From: Chromera velia
Lineage: Eukaryota; Sar; Chromeraceae
Assembly: GCA_018398765.1 (NCBI GenBank)
Contig: JAHBMJ010005078.1
Coordinates: 46,946-74,251 of the forward strand
Direction: 5' to 3'
Length of the DNA: 27,306 nt
Numbering within the stretch: the stretch's first letter is position 1; every line of letters starts with the position of its first letter. Position numbers and translations under genes: made by a program. Shown here piece after piece: positions 1 to 10,360 of this stretch. The notes under the pieces are model-generated. The model had not been told where the DNA came from and ran no database searches. It was given only the letters and a program-made list of their open reading frames with translations.

Positions 1-668
1 TAATTTAGTGCCCCCTGTTTCGTTTTTCAGAGTCATGGTGGTTTCACCCCAGGCACACCATGAACATTTTGATTTACTCAGATTTGAATTAATGATATAT
101 AATGGCAGAAGCCGCCCAGACATTTTGACGCTTAATAAAAGCCACCGACAACTTGTTTTTTATACGAACATAAACTTTAGTGAGGCTTAGACAGGCTTTT
201 TGTAGACTCATATATTTAAGAATACTTCTGTACAGGTTTTTCACAATGCTATGCTATGCATCTTTAAAAATATTTAAACATCTGATAAGAGAATTGATTT
301 TCTCTTAATATCATTTTAATATAAAATGTCACAGTGGTCGAACAGTATCTCGAATAATCTTTCTTTCATTATGATTTTTTTTATTTTTTATTTTTTGACG
401 ATGCTTTATTTAACTTTGAGTTTTTAACCCATCATTCACTTAATTTTTTCATAAATTTCCTGTAGCCTCAATTAAAGATTATTGAACGCTCTTCATGCGA
501 CTTCAGGGTTAATTAATCAAGGCGCAATAAGCTGCCACCGGCTGCGACAGTAGGTGCCGCTTCAAGCCCCACTTTGCAACATCTTTGCAAAAAAGTGGGA
601 GCAAAATAAGGAGAGACAGAGGGACGGAATTTGAGACCTAGTTTGAGACCCATCATCATAGGCTAGAT
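1..668. other. AT-rich gene-free stretch
   Basis: No coding signal is visible. The first 480 bases are AT-rich with runs of T and A. The rest becomes more mixed and leads into the purine-rich tract. The short open frame near the start has no splice signals or recognisable protein character. Confidence 0.6.
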
Positions 669-948
669 CATGACTCATGAGGGAGGAAGGCTAGGAAGCA
701 GGGAAGGAAGCATGAAGCAAGCAAGGGAGCGAGGAAGGAGGGGGTGCGACGGAGGCAGGTCCTGGCAGGGAGGCAGGGAGCCTCAGGGTGATCGAGAGGA
801 AGGGAGGGATGAACTTCTGAGGAAGGAAGGAAGGAAGGAAAGAAAGAAGGAAGGAAGGAAGGAAGGAAGGAAGGAAGAAAGGAGGAAAGGGGGGAAGAGA
901 CGAAGATGGAAGAGACGAACGGAGGGAGGGAAGGAGGGAGGGAGGAAG
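669..948. repeat. Purine-rich (GGAA/GGGA)n tract, left part
   Basis: The + strand is almost pure G and A, dominated by GGAA and GGGA units (clearest at 822-890). Long open frames on both strands here are artefacts of the missing pyrimidines. The tract stops abruptly at 948, where the inverted repeat of the 4.07-kb element begins. A similar purine-rich tract resumes at 5023, which suggests the two were once continuous. Confidence 0.85.
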
Positions 949-995
949 AACTGACTGTACTGACAATTGAAACTGTTGTACTAGAAAGTGACTTT
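949..995 (+). repeat. Left terminal inverted repeat
   Basis: 47 bases matching the reverse complement of 4976-5022 with two differences (G/T and A/G). Similarity appears to end at both borders, purine-rich outside and AT-rich inside. Confidence 0.8.
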
Positions 996-2591
996 TAATT
1001 TTCTATATATCACACTAAATTTTATATAAAAAACTAAGTCTTTAAAGCACTTAGAATGATTCTATTTATTGTTTTTTACCTGCATGAAAGTATGAACAGT
1101 TTTTAAGGATAAGGTTTAATGGGTTTGTGGTGTGTATGTTGGAAATTGTTGGACGTGAGTGAAGTGAAAGAGTTATAGTATGTTGATATGTCGGGGAGTG
1201 ATTGCAGACTCTGCAGGCATGTGACAATGCGCAGTGTAATACACAAACAAGCTAACTTTTACTTCTAATGGAATACACCGAATCCGCACACTGATATAAG
1301 GAGGGAGCACACAGCGGGCAACCCCCATGAAAGGTAAGAATGAATGTCCGCAAACAGATCTACCGATTTGACACCCACAGAAAGCAGTTCAACCAAACAA
1401 ATGTTGAGCACTATAACCATACAAGAGGTAAATGTTTAGCTTCTGAAAGCCTGATCGATCTATGGCCTCTAGCCAGAGGGCCTTGCCCACGACCAGCCAT
1501 CATAGTGTTCTTGTTTTTTCTGGGTGAGGCCCGGCACTAGCCACTGAGTCTTAGTCCACCCAGGAGCCCTACCTCTAAATTCTCATGCAAACAAGAGCTG
1601 CGCCTCACTCCCACAACTTCAGATTACCCAAGATTACCAGCCGTAATGTTTTTTCATGAAACCTAAGCACCAACAAACGGTCCTCCGAGAAAGGCTCAGT
1701 CTGACCTGCAATACAGATAATATGTAAAAATTTATAAAGTAGCTCACCTTCTGGCCACCCAAAGCTGGCTTCCTCATCCAAAAAGCCTTTCCAGCTCCTC
1801 ATCTAGAGCTTGTTAGAGTGTACGCATGGAGAGGATTCAATAAAAGCTTTACTGGGGCAACTTCGTAGGCCCCTTTGCGTGGAGACGGGCCGTGCCCTTC
1901 GTGATGGAAGATCGAAATTGCCCTCTCAGGGCAACGGGTAGAGTGAATGTCATAAACCCAAGAAAAAGCAAAGAAGCCAATCCTCTGGGCTTTCGATAAA
2001 GCCTACTTTCATTGCTGGAGAGCAAGTCTGTGTGATGGGAGAGAGGCAGCACTAGGTCGTGCTCTGATCGACTTGAAACATTCGACGGAAAGCCGATTTT
2101 GGGAGCCGATTTTAGATCGGCCAACCATGTGACGGTTCTGGAAGGCAAGCTACGCGTTGCAGGCCAGAGCCCGGCCAGCCACCAAGGCCAAAAAGCACTT
2201 CCCGGCTGCGCGCTGACCCATCAAAATGCCGATCTGAAAAATTCTCAGTCAGGTCTTCAGAAATTAAGTTCTCCTCCAGTCAGAAAGTCGGGTCAACAGA
2301 ATAGGCCTCTATCCACAAAATCTCGTTGTCAAGCGTTCCATTAGATTGTATTGGAAGGCTTAATAACGATGAAATCGTGTTCAGCTTTTTATTCTAGAAC
2401 CTCATTTTTGGAGGGGTTACAGATTCCGGAGTTTTTTCCCCCTCCGGTATCTGTATTGGCTGGACACCTTTGGTTGCTCGTAGAAGTGGTTGCCTTGGTG
2501 CAAAGGAGTTGTACAACAACTAGAAGGGTTGGCAGACTGGTTTGGATTGCTCAATCAGGTCAGTTCATTTTGTGTCGTTCCATCAGCAACA
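996..2591. other. Gene-free interior of the 4-kb element
   Basis: It is AT-rich to about 1300, then mixed. Short open frames occur on both strands (for example 1849-2148 on the minus strand and 2099-2344 on the plus), but none has recognisable motifs or supporting splice signals. A small direct repeat of GCCGATTTT occurs near 2092 and 2106. I assign no gene here. Confidence 0.5.
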
Positions 2592-2828
2592 GGGGGGGGT
2601 GGACCCTCTCGCAGGGGTACGAAGCGGCCGAATTTCATACCCCTGGTGAAAGGGGGAGGTCCGACCTACTCTGCAAGTTTGCATCCAAAATGTGTCTAGG
2701 AAACACTCTAAGAAACACTCCTAGACACATTTTGGATGCAAACCTGCAGAGCAGGTCGGACCTCCCCCCTCCACCAGGGGTACGAAATTCGGCTGCTTCG
2801 TACCCCTACGAGAAGGTCCACCCCCCCC
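2592..2828. repeat. Foldback (inverted) repeat, 110-bp arms, 17-base loop
   Basis: The left arm 2592-2701 and the right arm 2719-2828 are reverse complements at 102 of 110 positions, separated by 17 bases. All eight differences are transitions. Each arm also contains a smaller palindrome: in the right arm AGGGGTACGAA (2776-2786) faces TTCGTACCCCT (2797-2807) across ten bases, so the structure is nested. Any transcript would fold into a long hairpin, like a miniature foldback element or a small-RNA precursor. Long open frames crossing it on both strands follow from the symmetry. Confidence 0.9.
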
Positions 2829-3184
2829 TCCCAGTGAGGGAATTAAAAAAATCTTGTTTGCAGAGATGAGCTTTCTTGGTGTATGCAGAAGGCTTTCTAT
2901 GATGTCTGTAAGTGTTCCTGTGTGGTTGCAACCTGGCCATTGTGGTTGCTGAGCGACTGACCGGTCTACCCTCGGCAAGGCAAAAAACTGCCGTCTCCCT
3001 TAAAGTTTACGTGTGTTACTCACCCCTTCCCCCTTTCTCTGCTCTTTGCATGTCGTTAGTCTCATTTGGGAGATGTTTGTTCTGGGTCCCAGGCTTTCTT
3101 CAACTCTTCTAGAGCTAGGTAGGTCTTTGCATCTTCCTTGCGGCCGCAGTCTTCAGACTGTAAAAGGGAGCAGCGCCCATACAT

Positions 3185-3935
3185 GCCGAGCCTGTGTTTT
3201 TTTCTACCGGCCTGACTGCCTCCGAAATTTTGCCTGCCTGTTTGACTGCCCTCTAGCTTTCGGCCTTTCTGTTTGGCTAAATGCCTTTCCAATTTCAGCC
3301 TTTCCGCCCATCCTATTGTCTTCCTAATTTTGGCCTTCCCCGCGTTCCCAATTTTGGTCTTCCTGCCTGCCCGATTGCCTTCCCAATTTCGGCCTTCTTG
3401 CCTGCCTGACTGCCTTCCAGAGTTTTGCATTCCTGCCATGCTGACTGCTTTCCAATTTCGGCCTTCTTGCCTGCCTGACTGCCTTCCAAATTTCAGTCTT
3501 TCTGTCTATCTCAATGCTTTCCAAATTTTGGCCTTTCTGTCTGCCTGACTAACTTCGCAATTTCGGCCTTCCTGCTTATCCGGTTGCCTTCCAATTTCGG
3601 CTTTCCTGCCTGCCTGATTGCCTTCCCTATTTTGGCCTTCCTTCCTGCCCAAGTTTCCTCCTAACGCTTCCTAATTTCGGTCATCCTGCTTGCCCGATGG
3701 CCTTCTCAATTTTGTTCTTCCTGCTGGCCCGACTGTCTTCCCAAGTTTGGCCTTCTTGTATGTCTGACTGCCTCCCAGAGTTCGGTCTTTCTGCCTATAT
3801 GCCTGCCTTCCAATTTTGGTCTTCTTGGCAGCTTGACTGCCTTCTAATTTCGGCCTTCCTGCCCGCTTGATTGCCTTCCCAATTTCGGCCTTCCTGCCCG
3901 TCCGATTGTTTTCCCAATTTTGGTCTTCCTGCTTT
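3185..3935 (+). repeat. Degenerate minisatellite, unit about 34-38 bp
   Basis: About twenty diverged copies of a unit built on AATTTCGGCCTTCCTGCCTG followed by CCTGACTGCCTTCC. Copies differ by substitutions and small length changes. The absence of stops over parts of both strands reflects the repeat, not coding. Confidence 0.85.
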
Positions 3936-4268
3936 TATGTATCATTCTGATGTAAATTAAAGATACAGGTTGTGTTTGCATGCATGCTTTTATGTGTATT
4001 CTGGCGATTTGACTGACTTTCTGTTTGTGTGCACGTATTTCTGCAGGTGGCGTTTACGGGTGTGCATGTTCTAGGTGCATGTTTGATATATACTAAGATG
4101 CCCCCCCCCTCCCCCCCCCCGGCCCCTGATACGCCCGTCATTGAGCAGTGCCTCATATGAATTAAAAATAAAACAGTTATGATCATGAGAAGAAATGCTC
4201 CAATCGGATCGATTCAGAGCCATTCAGATACATTTCTTATTGTGTTTTCGTCTTAGCGTTAATTTACG

Positions 4269-4652
4269 ATGATAGGTACCAGACAATTTATGGTTTTGAA
4301 AAAATATATACTCGACAAGTTTTTGAAGGATGTTGTCACAAAACGAGCTGCCGTAAAGGAATGCCGCAAGAGAAATATATGTAACCTGCAAGATGTATCA
4401 AGCATCCAGCTGGACCAAGCCTACCAAATCCTTTGGTCAAATGAAAAGGAAAGAAACAAAAGACAGGCAGAGTACTCAGCAACATGGCAGCAAATGAAGC
4501 AAGCAAAGGAAGAGGGAGAAACCAAAGGGTTCAGTGACTGGGAAGTAATGAGATTAGCCTCTAATCGATCGACCGTTTGTTTTGAGATGCCTCCGTTTGA
4601 AGCCTGTTTGAGCTCCGCCGGGTCGATCGGCGGGCCGCAGCATCGTCAGTGA
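4269..4652 (+). CDS. Weak hypothetical ORF, 127 codons
   Basis: I do not recognise this ORF. It starts with ATG and runs 127 codons to TGA inside the candidate element. The first 100 residues have a balanced, Lys- and Glu-rich composition that could be helical (for example the stretch NEKERNKRQAEYSATWQQMK), unlike the low-complexity frames around it. No upstream splice acceptor, promoter or conserved motif is visible, and the last 25 codons change composition. It could be a captured exon, a small protein of the element or chance. Confidence 0.25.
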   Translation: MIGTRQFMVLKKYILDKFLKDVVTKRAAVKECRKRNICNLQDVSSIQLDQAYQILWSNEKERNKRQAEYSATWQQMKQAKEEGETKGFSDWEVMRLASNRSTVCFEMPPFEACLSSAGSIGGPQHRQ

Positions 4653-4975
4653 GAGTTGATTAATTGTAGTCCTTCGCATGCGATTGATAGTAATTGATTG
4701 ATTATCACGTAAACAGTTTGCGGCACAGGTCTTTTTGGCCTATGCGGGCCGGCCAGGAAGGTCCGACGCGTGTATGTGCTTTTCCTGGACGCCGCACGTC
4801 GAGCGCTCGGCATTGGGGCAGGAGGCCAATCCTCCAGACATTAATCCTATCCTATCCTATCCTATTTCATTTTTTAAACATTTTACTAAGCTTAAATAGC
4901 CTTAAATAAATTATGAAAATCAATTAGTTTAAAGGTTAAACTATCTATTTTAATGTTTTAAAAACTAAATTTTTC

Positions 4976-5022
4976 AAAGTCACTTTCCAGTACAAAAGTT
5001 TCAATTGTCAGTACAGTCAGTT
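4976..5022 (-). repeat. Right terminal inverted repeat
   Basis: Reverse complement of 949-995 with 45 of 47 matches. It is followed directly by GAAG and by resumed purine-rich sequence. Confidence 0.8.
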
Positions 5023-5800
5023 GAAGGTTAGGAACCGGAAGGAATAAAGCAGGGAGGAAAGAAGGAATCAAAAAAAGAAAGTCTCAGTAGGAAAGAAACA
5101 GGTAGATAAACAAGTACCCAGCACACGAGCAAGCAAACAAAAACTGGAGAAAGGACGGAAAAAAGAAATAGCGGAAAAACATGCAGAAAGAGAGGAGGCA
5201 GACGGAAAGTGGAAGAATGAAGAAATAAAACAGGGATCGAAGACAGGAAGAAGGGAAAAAAGAAAGTGCAGAAACAAAGAAGAGAGGAAAGAAGGACGGA
5301 AGGACGAAAGCACAAAGAATAAAAAAAGGGAGAAAAGAAAAAAAAAAAAAAGAAAGAGAGAACAAAAGACATTAAGCAAGAAAGAAAGAGCGAGGAAGTC
5401 TGTCAGCAAGCGAGTCAGCTAGTGAAAGAGGCATTGAGTAAGTGGATGTCGCTTGGTATCTGTGTGAGTGAGCGAGCGGGTTGGTGTGTAAGTGACTGAG
5501 TGAGTGAGTGAATGAGTGAGTGAGCGACTGAACGAGTGAGCGAAGGAGCAGAGAGATGGAGGGAAGGAAGCTGGGATGAAAGCAGGCAGGGAAGGAGGCA
5601 GGTAGGGAGGGTCGGCGGAAAAGAGTGAGGGGGTGAGTGGATGAGCAAAGAAGTGAGTGAGTCAGTAAGTCAGGGGAGGAAGGCAAGGATGAAGCGATGG
5701 AGGAAGGGATTGAGGAAGAGAGCGCGTGAGTGAGTGGGTAAGTGAGCGAGGAGAGTCTTTTCAGCAAAAATTGTGAGCATGATTGATTGTGACCGGTCCA
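5023..5800. repeat. Purine-rich tract with GAGT/GTGA repeats, right part
   Basis: The first 400 bases are GAAA- and GGAA-rich with a poly-A run near 5339-5351. From about 5430 this changes into GTGAGTGA-type tetranucleotide repeats with scattered substitutions. Several long minus-strand frames rich in Phe, Ser and Leu are by-products of this composition. It is the probable continuation of 669-948. Confidence 0.8.
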
Positions 5801-6693
5801 ATCCAGGCCGGGAGAAGACGCAGTCCGCATTTTTTCACGAAGAGACGTTCATTCCTGACGGAGACGGGCATGCATCAACAAACTGAATAGACGGAGGCAG
5901 AAAAGAAAACAGACAGAAATACCAGGCTGACGCATACGCAGGACATTCAAGGACAGCTACATGTACGCCTTCAGTCCCAGTCGACACTGAATGCTGCAAA
6001 CACAGACTCCTGACAGAGCGGGAATAGCTCAAGCGCTTAACGACTTTCCAAGAATCTATGAAGACACACAAACAGTCGCAGACAGCTGTGCATTGTTTCG
6101 ACGTCTCACCCGATGTTGGTATGCAACTAACAGTGTTGAAAGTCTTGGAGCGAATCGAGAGGAGAGGGATGCAGATTGATCATCGATGGCCGGCGGAGAC
6201 GGCACTCTTCTTGTGGTCCCGAAAGAGGGCAACTCAATGACGTCTCAAAGTTTTTCAAAAGAACAATGACCAGACGATCCCTCTTCCTTCTTCTTTGACA
6301 CGTATGCTGGAAGAGTGCGACACGTATTGTTTAGCAGTACTGAATATAAAACCATGCTAAAACCGCCTGCCTACTTTGGACGGACTGGCAGCAAGTGATA
6401 GCGGATCAAACGAGGGTAGGTGGTTAATTTTTGACGCTTTTCTGAGCCACTGATGAGCGGCCGGAGCTTTCCGGGGCCTTTTTTTTTACCAAAGCTCCAT
6501 GCATCGTGGGCTCTGGGGAAAGGTTGGTAAGTGCCCCCCGCTTCGCTTTCCGGGGCCAACCCTTAGACACACCAACCCAAAGTGTCAGTGTGAACAGAGG
6601 TGCTCCTACACACGATCTGCACAAAATCTACGCTCAGACCGGGCTCTAAGCTGTGTTGATTTGCAACGTACAGTTGAATTTGCAGAAGGCACA
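5801..6693. other. Gene-free stretch upstream of the cyclophilin
   Basis: There is no convincing exon. The sequence TTTCCGGGGCC occurs twice, near 6468 and 6548, separated by a T run. This region presumably includes the promoter and 5' UTR of the cyclophilin, but no TATA box or initiator can be named with confidence. Confidence 0.4.
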
Positions 6694-7345
6694 ATGAACG
6701 CCCTGTTTTTTGTTGCACTCTCCCCTCTCGCTCTGTGTGTCACCGCACAGACAAACCCCCGGGTCTTCTTTGACTTGGAGGTCGGTGGTAGTCCCATGGG
6801 CAGGATCGTGATGGAGCTGAGGGCTGATGTGGTTCCGAAGACAGCTGAGAACTTCAGAGCGTTGTCCACGTGCGAGAACGGAAGCGGCAGATCAGGGAAG
6901 CAGCTGTGCTATAAGGGCACGTCATTCCATCGTGTGGTCTCTGATGTGGCCCTTCACGGCGGCGATTTCGTCAGGTCTGTGCTTTTCCTACGTCTTGCCA
7001 TACTCCCTGCAAATATACAGAGACGTGTACTGTAAGTACCCACTCTGATGCAGGGAGAACGGTACCGGTGGGGAGTCCATTTACGGTGCAGACTTCGAGC
7101 ATGAGAATTACACTTTGAAACATGACAGCCCCTACGTGCTTACAATGGAGAATTCTGGGCCGGGATCTGTGAATTCGCGGTTCATGATCACCTTGCAAGA
7201 CGCCTCCCAGCTGGACGGAGTGCAGGTGGTGTTCGGGGAAGTGGTGGAGGGCACAAGCGTGCTGACAGCCATCTCGGAGAGGGCTGGTACATCCAGTGGC
7301 CGGCCCTCTTCCCCTGTCGTGATCGCTAACTCGGGCCAGCTGTGA
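6694..7345 (+). CDS. Secreted cyclophilin-type protein with degenerate active site, two exons
   Basis: Exon 1 is 6694-6974 and exon 2 is 7054-7345; the 79-base intron runs GT to TGCAG and splits an Arg codon. The protein is 190 residues. Residues 1-18 ([18 protein letters not shown]) form a signal peptide, so it should enter the secretory pathway; there is no KDEL-type tail. The cyclophilin fold is clear: [40 protein letters not shown] and a final GQL. It carries the RSGKQLC loop seen in plant-like divergent-loop cyclophilins. Of the residues that make human CypA a prolyl isomerase, Arg55 is kept (R80), but F60, M61, Q63, A101, Q111, F113, W121 and H126 are V85, A86, H88, E126, R136, M138, Q146 and Q151. 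Catalysis and cyclosporin binding are therefore doubtful. A binding or scaffold role is inferred only. Confidence 0.9.
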
Positions 7346-7366
7346 TGAAATCACTATACCGGCCGG

Positions 7367-8085
7367 GTAAGTGGACTGATGTGTGTCTGTTCGTCCCCGT
7401 GTGTCTCCATCCGATTCGGCGTATGTCGGTGTCCGTGCATTGCTGTGTGCTTGCGTCAATGTGTGTGTGTGTGTGTCCGTCTCCGTCTATTCCCTCTGCT
7501 GTTTTGTCTCGTGCCGTCCCCGTCCTGCTTATTTCGTGTTCCTCCTTGTTCGTGTTCTAGCCTTTGCGTGTCTTTGTATGCCGTTGTCTGTCTTTGCCTG
7601 CGAGTACGCCTGTGTGTATACGTGGCCGTCCGTGTCTCCTCTGGCATTTGCGCGGTACTCCCTTCTGTGTATATCTGTTTGGGCCTGCTTCTGTCCGTGT
7701 CTTCTGGTGTCTGTGCTGTCCCTGCGTGTGTGCCGCGACGTAGGTGTCAACATGCATGTCATTTCAGTTAGGCCCCCCCTCTGACAAGTAGACAGGCACA
7801 CAAGCACGCAGACAGATCTGTCAACAGGCAGACGGGCAGACAGGCAGACAGCTTTGCTGACAGGCAGACAGCTTTGCAGACAAGCAGACATGCAGCTTTG
7901 CCGACAGGCAGACAGCTTTGCAGACAGGCCGACGGGCAGACACTGTCAGGCGAACAGGCGGGCAGGTGGACAGGCAGGAAGGCAGACAAGCGAACAGGCA
8001 GACACACAGACAGCTTTGCAGACAGTTTCCCCTTTCAAAGTCATCTCTTCTTCATGTGGTTCTCCTCCTCTTCCTTGTTCATGCA
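7367..8085 (+). other. Probable 3'-UTR intron of the cyclophilin
   Basis: Twenty-one bases after the cyclophilin stop there is a strong donor, GGG/GTAAGT, at 7367. Candidate acceptors follow a GT- and CT-rich tract at about 7767 (TTTCAG) and at 8085 (CATGCAG). The long frames at 7379-7784 have only Cys, Val, Ser and Leu from TGTGTCT-like repeats and are not genes. Which acceptor is used cannot be decided. Confidence 0.45.
7784..8030 (+). repeat. Minisatellite, unit about 20 bp
   Basis: Repeats of GACAGGCAGACAGCTTTGCA are clearest at 7839-7935. The shorter GACAGGCA core continues with variants to about 8030. Confidence 0.85.
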
Positions 8086-8248
8086 GGATTGGGAGGGAGG
8101 CCTCCGTTCCTTCCGGGCAAAACCCAGAGGGAGGACCGAATGTCAGCTCGTCAACGTTGAAATGGGCGACAGACAACTTGACTTTGTCGCTGCTCAACCA
8201 CCTCGTTAGTCTCTCTCCCGCACCCTAAAGATGTCTATAAACTTGTTT

Positions 8249-8335
8249 TCCCCTGGAACTGTGGGTGCCTGTTTTCTCCTGGAACTGAACTGTTCACCAC
8301 TCTCGTTTTTCCCTGGAGCTGAATTGTTCACCTCA
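8249..8335 (+). repeat. Short tandem repeat, three diverged copies
   Basis: The phrase TTTTCCCCTGGAACTG occurs three times with substitutions, at about 8249, 8271 and 8306; the last two copies continue into TGTTCACC. No gene is supported around it. Confidence 0.6.
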
Positions 8336-8754
8336 TGTGCACTGCTCCTGCAAACGAAATACTCACGCTTCGTGGTTCTTCATGTTCTTTTGACTTTCAA
8401 GTCCAAACAATATCTCGCTCTGTCGCTAGAAGACGTTGGAATTGTTCTTTCACGTCTCTTTACTTGTCGCCCCCATCACCGCCAGAGTTGCGGCCAGACT
8501 GAGAAGCCGCTAGAAGAGTTCCATCTCGCTACTGACTTTCAGTCAGTTCTTTTTTTTCCATGGACCAGGTACGGACTGTGTATTATTTGCCAAGCATGTT
8601 GGCTACATGCATGATGCGGGTGCATTGCAAGAAGCTGATTGAAATCCCCATGCAGTCTTTTATTGGTCAGACTTTCAATCGAATCGAATCCATCTAACAG
8701 TCGGATCTGTACCACAGTTCTTGAACTAGGCGTGGTTTCTATATCTTTATATTT

Positions 8755-8824
8755 TATATTATAGTTCTGAAAAAGAAAATATATATAGTGTATATATACA
8801 TATATATACTATATATATATATAT

Positions 8825-8864
<40 letters not shown>

Positions 8865-8890
8865 AGTTCGTTAGTTAGTTAGTTAGAGAG
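8755..8890. repeat. Compound microsatellite (TA)n-(GA)n-(GTTA)n
   Basis: AT-rich TATATA sequence to about 8824, then a GA run at 8827-8862, then GTTA units to about 8886. Confidence 0.9.
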
Positions 8891-8895
8891 TGTCT

Positions 8896-10360
8896 AACCT
8901 AAGTTGGAATATATAATTAAAATATTAAAAAATATATTGATTGATATTGTTCTCAAACTCTACCCCCCGGGCCCTCCCCTAGTATCATTCTGGTATCAAA
9001 CTCATCTTCGTCTTCCCCATATTACCTTCGCCCCCCTCCCCCCCCCTTTCCTCTTCTCCCTCTCCCTCTCCACCGGCGTTTTTTACATGTTTACTGACAG
9101 GCCTGTCTAAGAGGTCCTTGAGATGGGAATCATAAATGTACTAAAGTCTGCAGCTATAGCTATAGGGAGCACTCACATCATAAAAGGAATTTATCTTAAA
9201 CCAAAAAATACCAAAAAACAAGAACATGAAATTGCAGATTCTGCTATGTGTTCACAAATTAAGAAGCACTGGACGGGGTCATAGTACTGTAACAGTAGGT
9301 CACAGTTTTTTTTGCTGTGCACTAAGAAAAAGACTGGTGAGAGTACGTATATGTACGTCGCACCACTACGCCACTAATTCAAAGGCCCTGAGCACTATAA
9401 ACTCGAAAAAACTGTATAAAAGCATTTTTCTCAGCTTTCTTAGCTCGACACGACTGAGTTTGTTTGTGACATATATGTATACATATGTTTAATGACTGAT
9501 CGAGGGTTTTGTTATGCATGCCGCGTCCCCACATATGAAGGGCGGATCTAGCCTAGTTTGTCTGAAGGTTCCGCTTTTTCCTATTAGTCTCGATTCTAGG
9601 AGCAAGCTTATTGAGCATTGCATGCCCCTCAGCTAGGGTTCAGTTACCTCTTTGAGGCGAATTTAGCTCGATCCGAGTCGATTGGCGAGTGGATCATGGT
9701 ATAGTGGATGGCATGTCTAGCTCGGTCTCTTTTAGCTCGGTCAAGAGCAGCATGCGACGGCATCTCCTGTCTCCGACATGCAATCACTACAAACTTTGAC
9801 CTTACTACCTTAGTTGTGGTCCCTGCCGACCCGTGACCCGTCTATGTTACCAATGTGCCACTTCCAAAGACGAATCGCTGAGGAAAGCGCCCATTGAAGA
9901 CTTGGTCCGAGCCCTTCGCTTTCTTCTACGAGTAGACGCGTCTCTCTCCTGGTGCAGTTCCCGTCTCCGTCATGCTGCTGCTTCAGTGCGTCTGGGTTGG
10001 AGGGACGGACAGTACTGAAAGAGTAATTTGTGTGTGGGACCATTGCTTTCTGCCGCCAGTGTGGGCGAGAGCTGTCGAAGCCGGCCACGATGGCTCCTCG
10101 CGTCTGCCCGACCACACGCGGCCCAAACGACAGATGTTTGCATATGACCCTTGATGGCCACTCATGTAAGTCTTATTGTGCGCTGTCCGACAGCAAAGCA
10201 TGATCCACTTTGCCCTCAGGATCCGTATGATAAATCTCTATTTGTCTCCCGGGGGTGGGGGAGAGACCCAACAATTATCCTCTTGTTAGGTCTCGTTCCG
10301 TTTTATTTCTTGCCGGCAGGCTAAATCCCCCCCTGCATGTGTCTGTCTGCGTGCAGCCGA
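8896..10360. other. Gene-poor interval upstream of the reverse transcriptase gene
   Basis: It is mostly AT-rich and without exons to about 9790. One exon-like frame lies on the + strand at 9833-10015, with a possible amphipathic helix (EDLVRALRFLLRV), but it lacks a convincing splice partner. The overlapping minus-strand frame at 9810-10115 is the competing reading. A polypyrimidine stretch and GTGCAG end at 10356, just before the first assigned exon, so an upstream 5' exon may exist. Confidence 0.4.

Larger units (their letters stand above)
949..5022. mobile_element. Candidate 4,074-bp element with 47-bp terminal inverted repeats
   Basis: The 47 bases at 949-995 are repeated in inverted orientation at 4976-5022 with 45 of 47 identical; the ends begin AACTGACTGTACTGACAATT. 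Both ends are flanked on the outside by GAAG (945-948 and 5023-5026), compatible with a 4-bp target duplication, although GAAG is common in the surrounding purine-rich DNA. The same type of purine tract lies on both sides, as expected if the element inserted into it. No transposase is recognisable inside, so if real it is non-autonomous. The interior holds a foldback repeat, a minisatellite, a C-rich run at 4101-4122 and four CCTAT units at 4846-4865. An alternative is two unrelated dispersed repeats lying in opposite orientation. Confidence 0.6.

Noticed and set aside
670-966. Frames rich in Gly-Arg-Glu-Lys or Ser-Pro-Phe
   Set aside because: They are translations of the purine-rich tract.
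2351-2869. 172-codon plus-strand frame
   Set aside because: It runs through both arms of the foldback repeat; its length follows from the symmetric sequence.
3185-3935. CRISPR-like array
   Set aside because: Units are diverged and contiguous with no unique spacers, and the DNA is eukaryotic.
5028-5830. Long minus-strand frames rich in Phe, Ser, Leu and Thr
   Set aside because: They are by-products of the purine-rich and GAGT repeats, with no splice context.
6015-6080. tRNA-like start (GGGAATAGCTCAAGCG)
   Set aside because: No anticodon arm or T-loop (TTCNANNC) follows at the right spacing.
7379-7891. Long overlapping frames on both strands
   Set aside because: Composition is set by TGTGTCT-like and GACAGGCA repeats, and they begin inside a probable intron.
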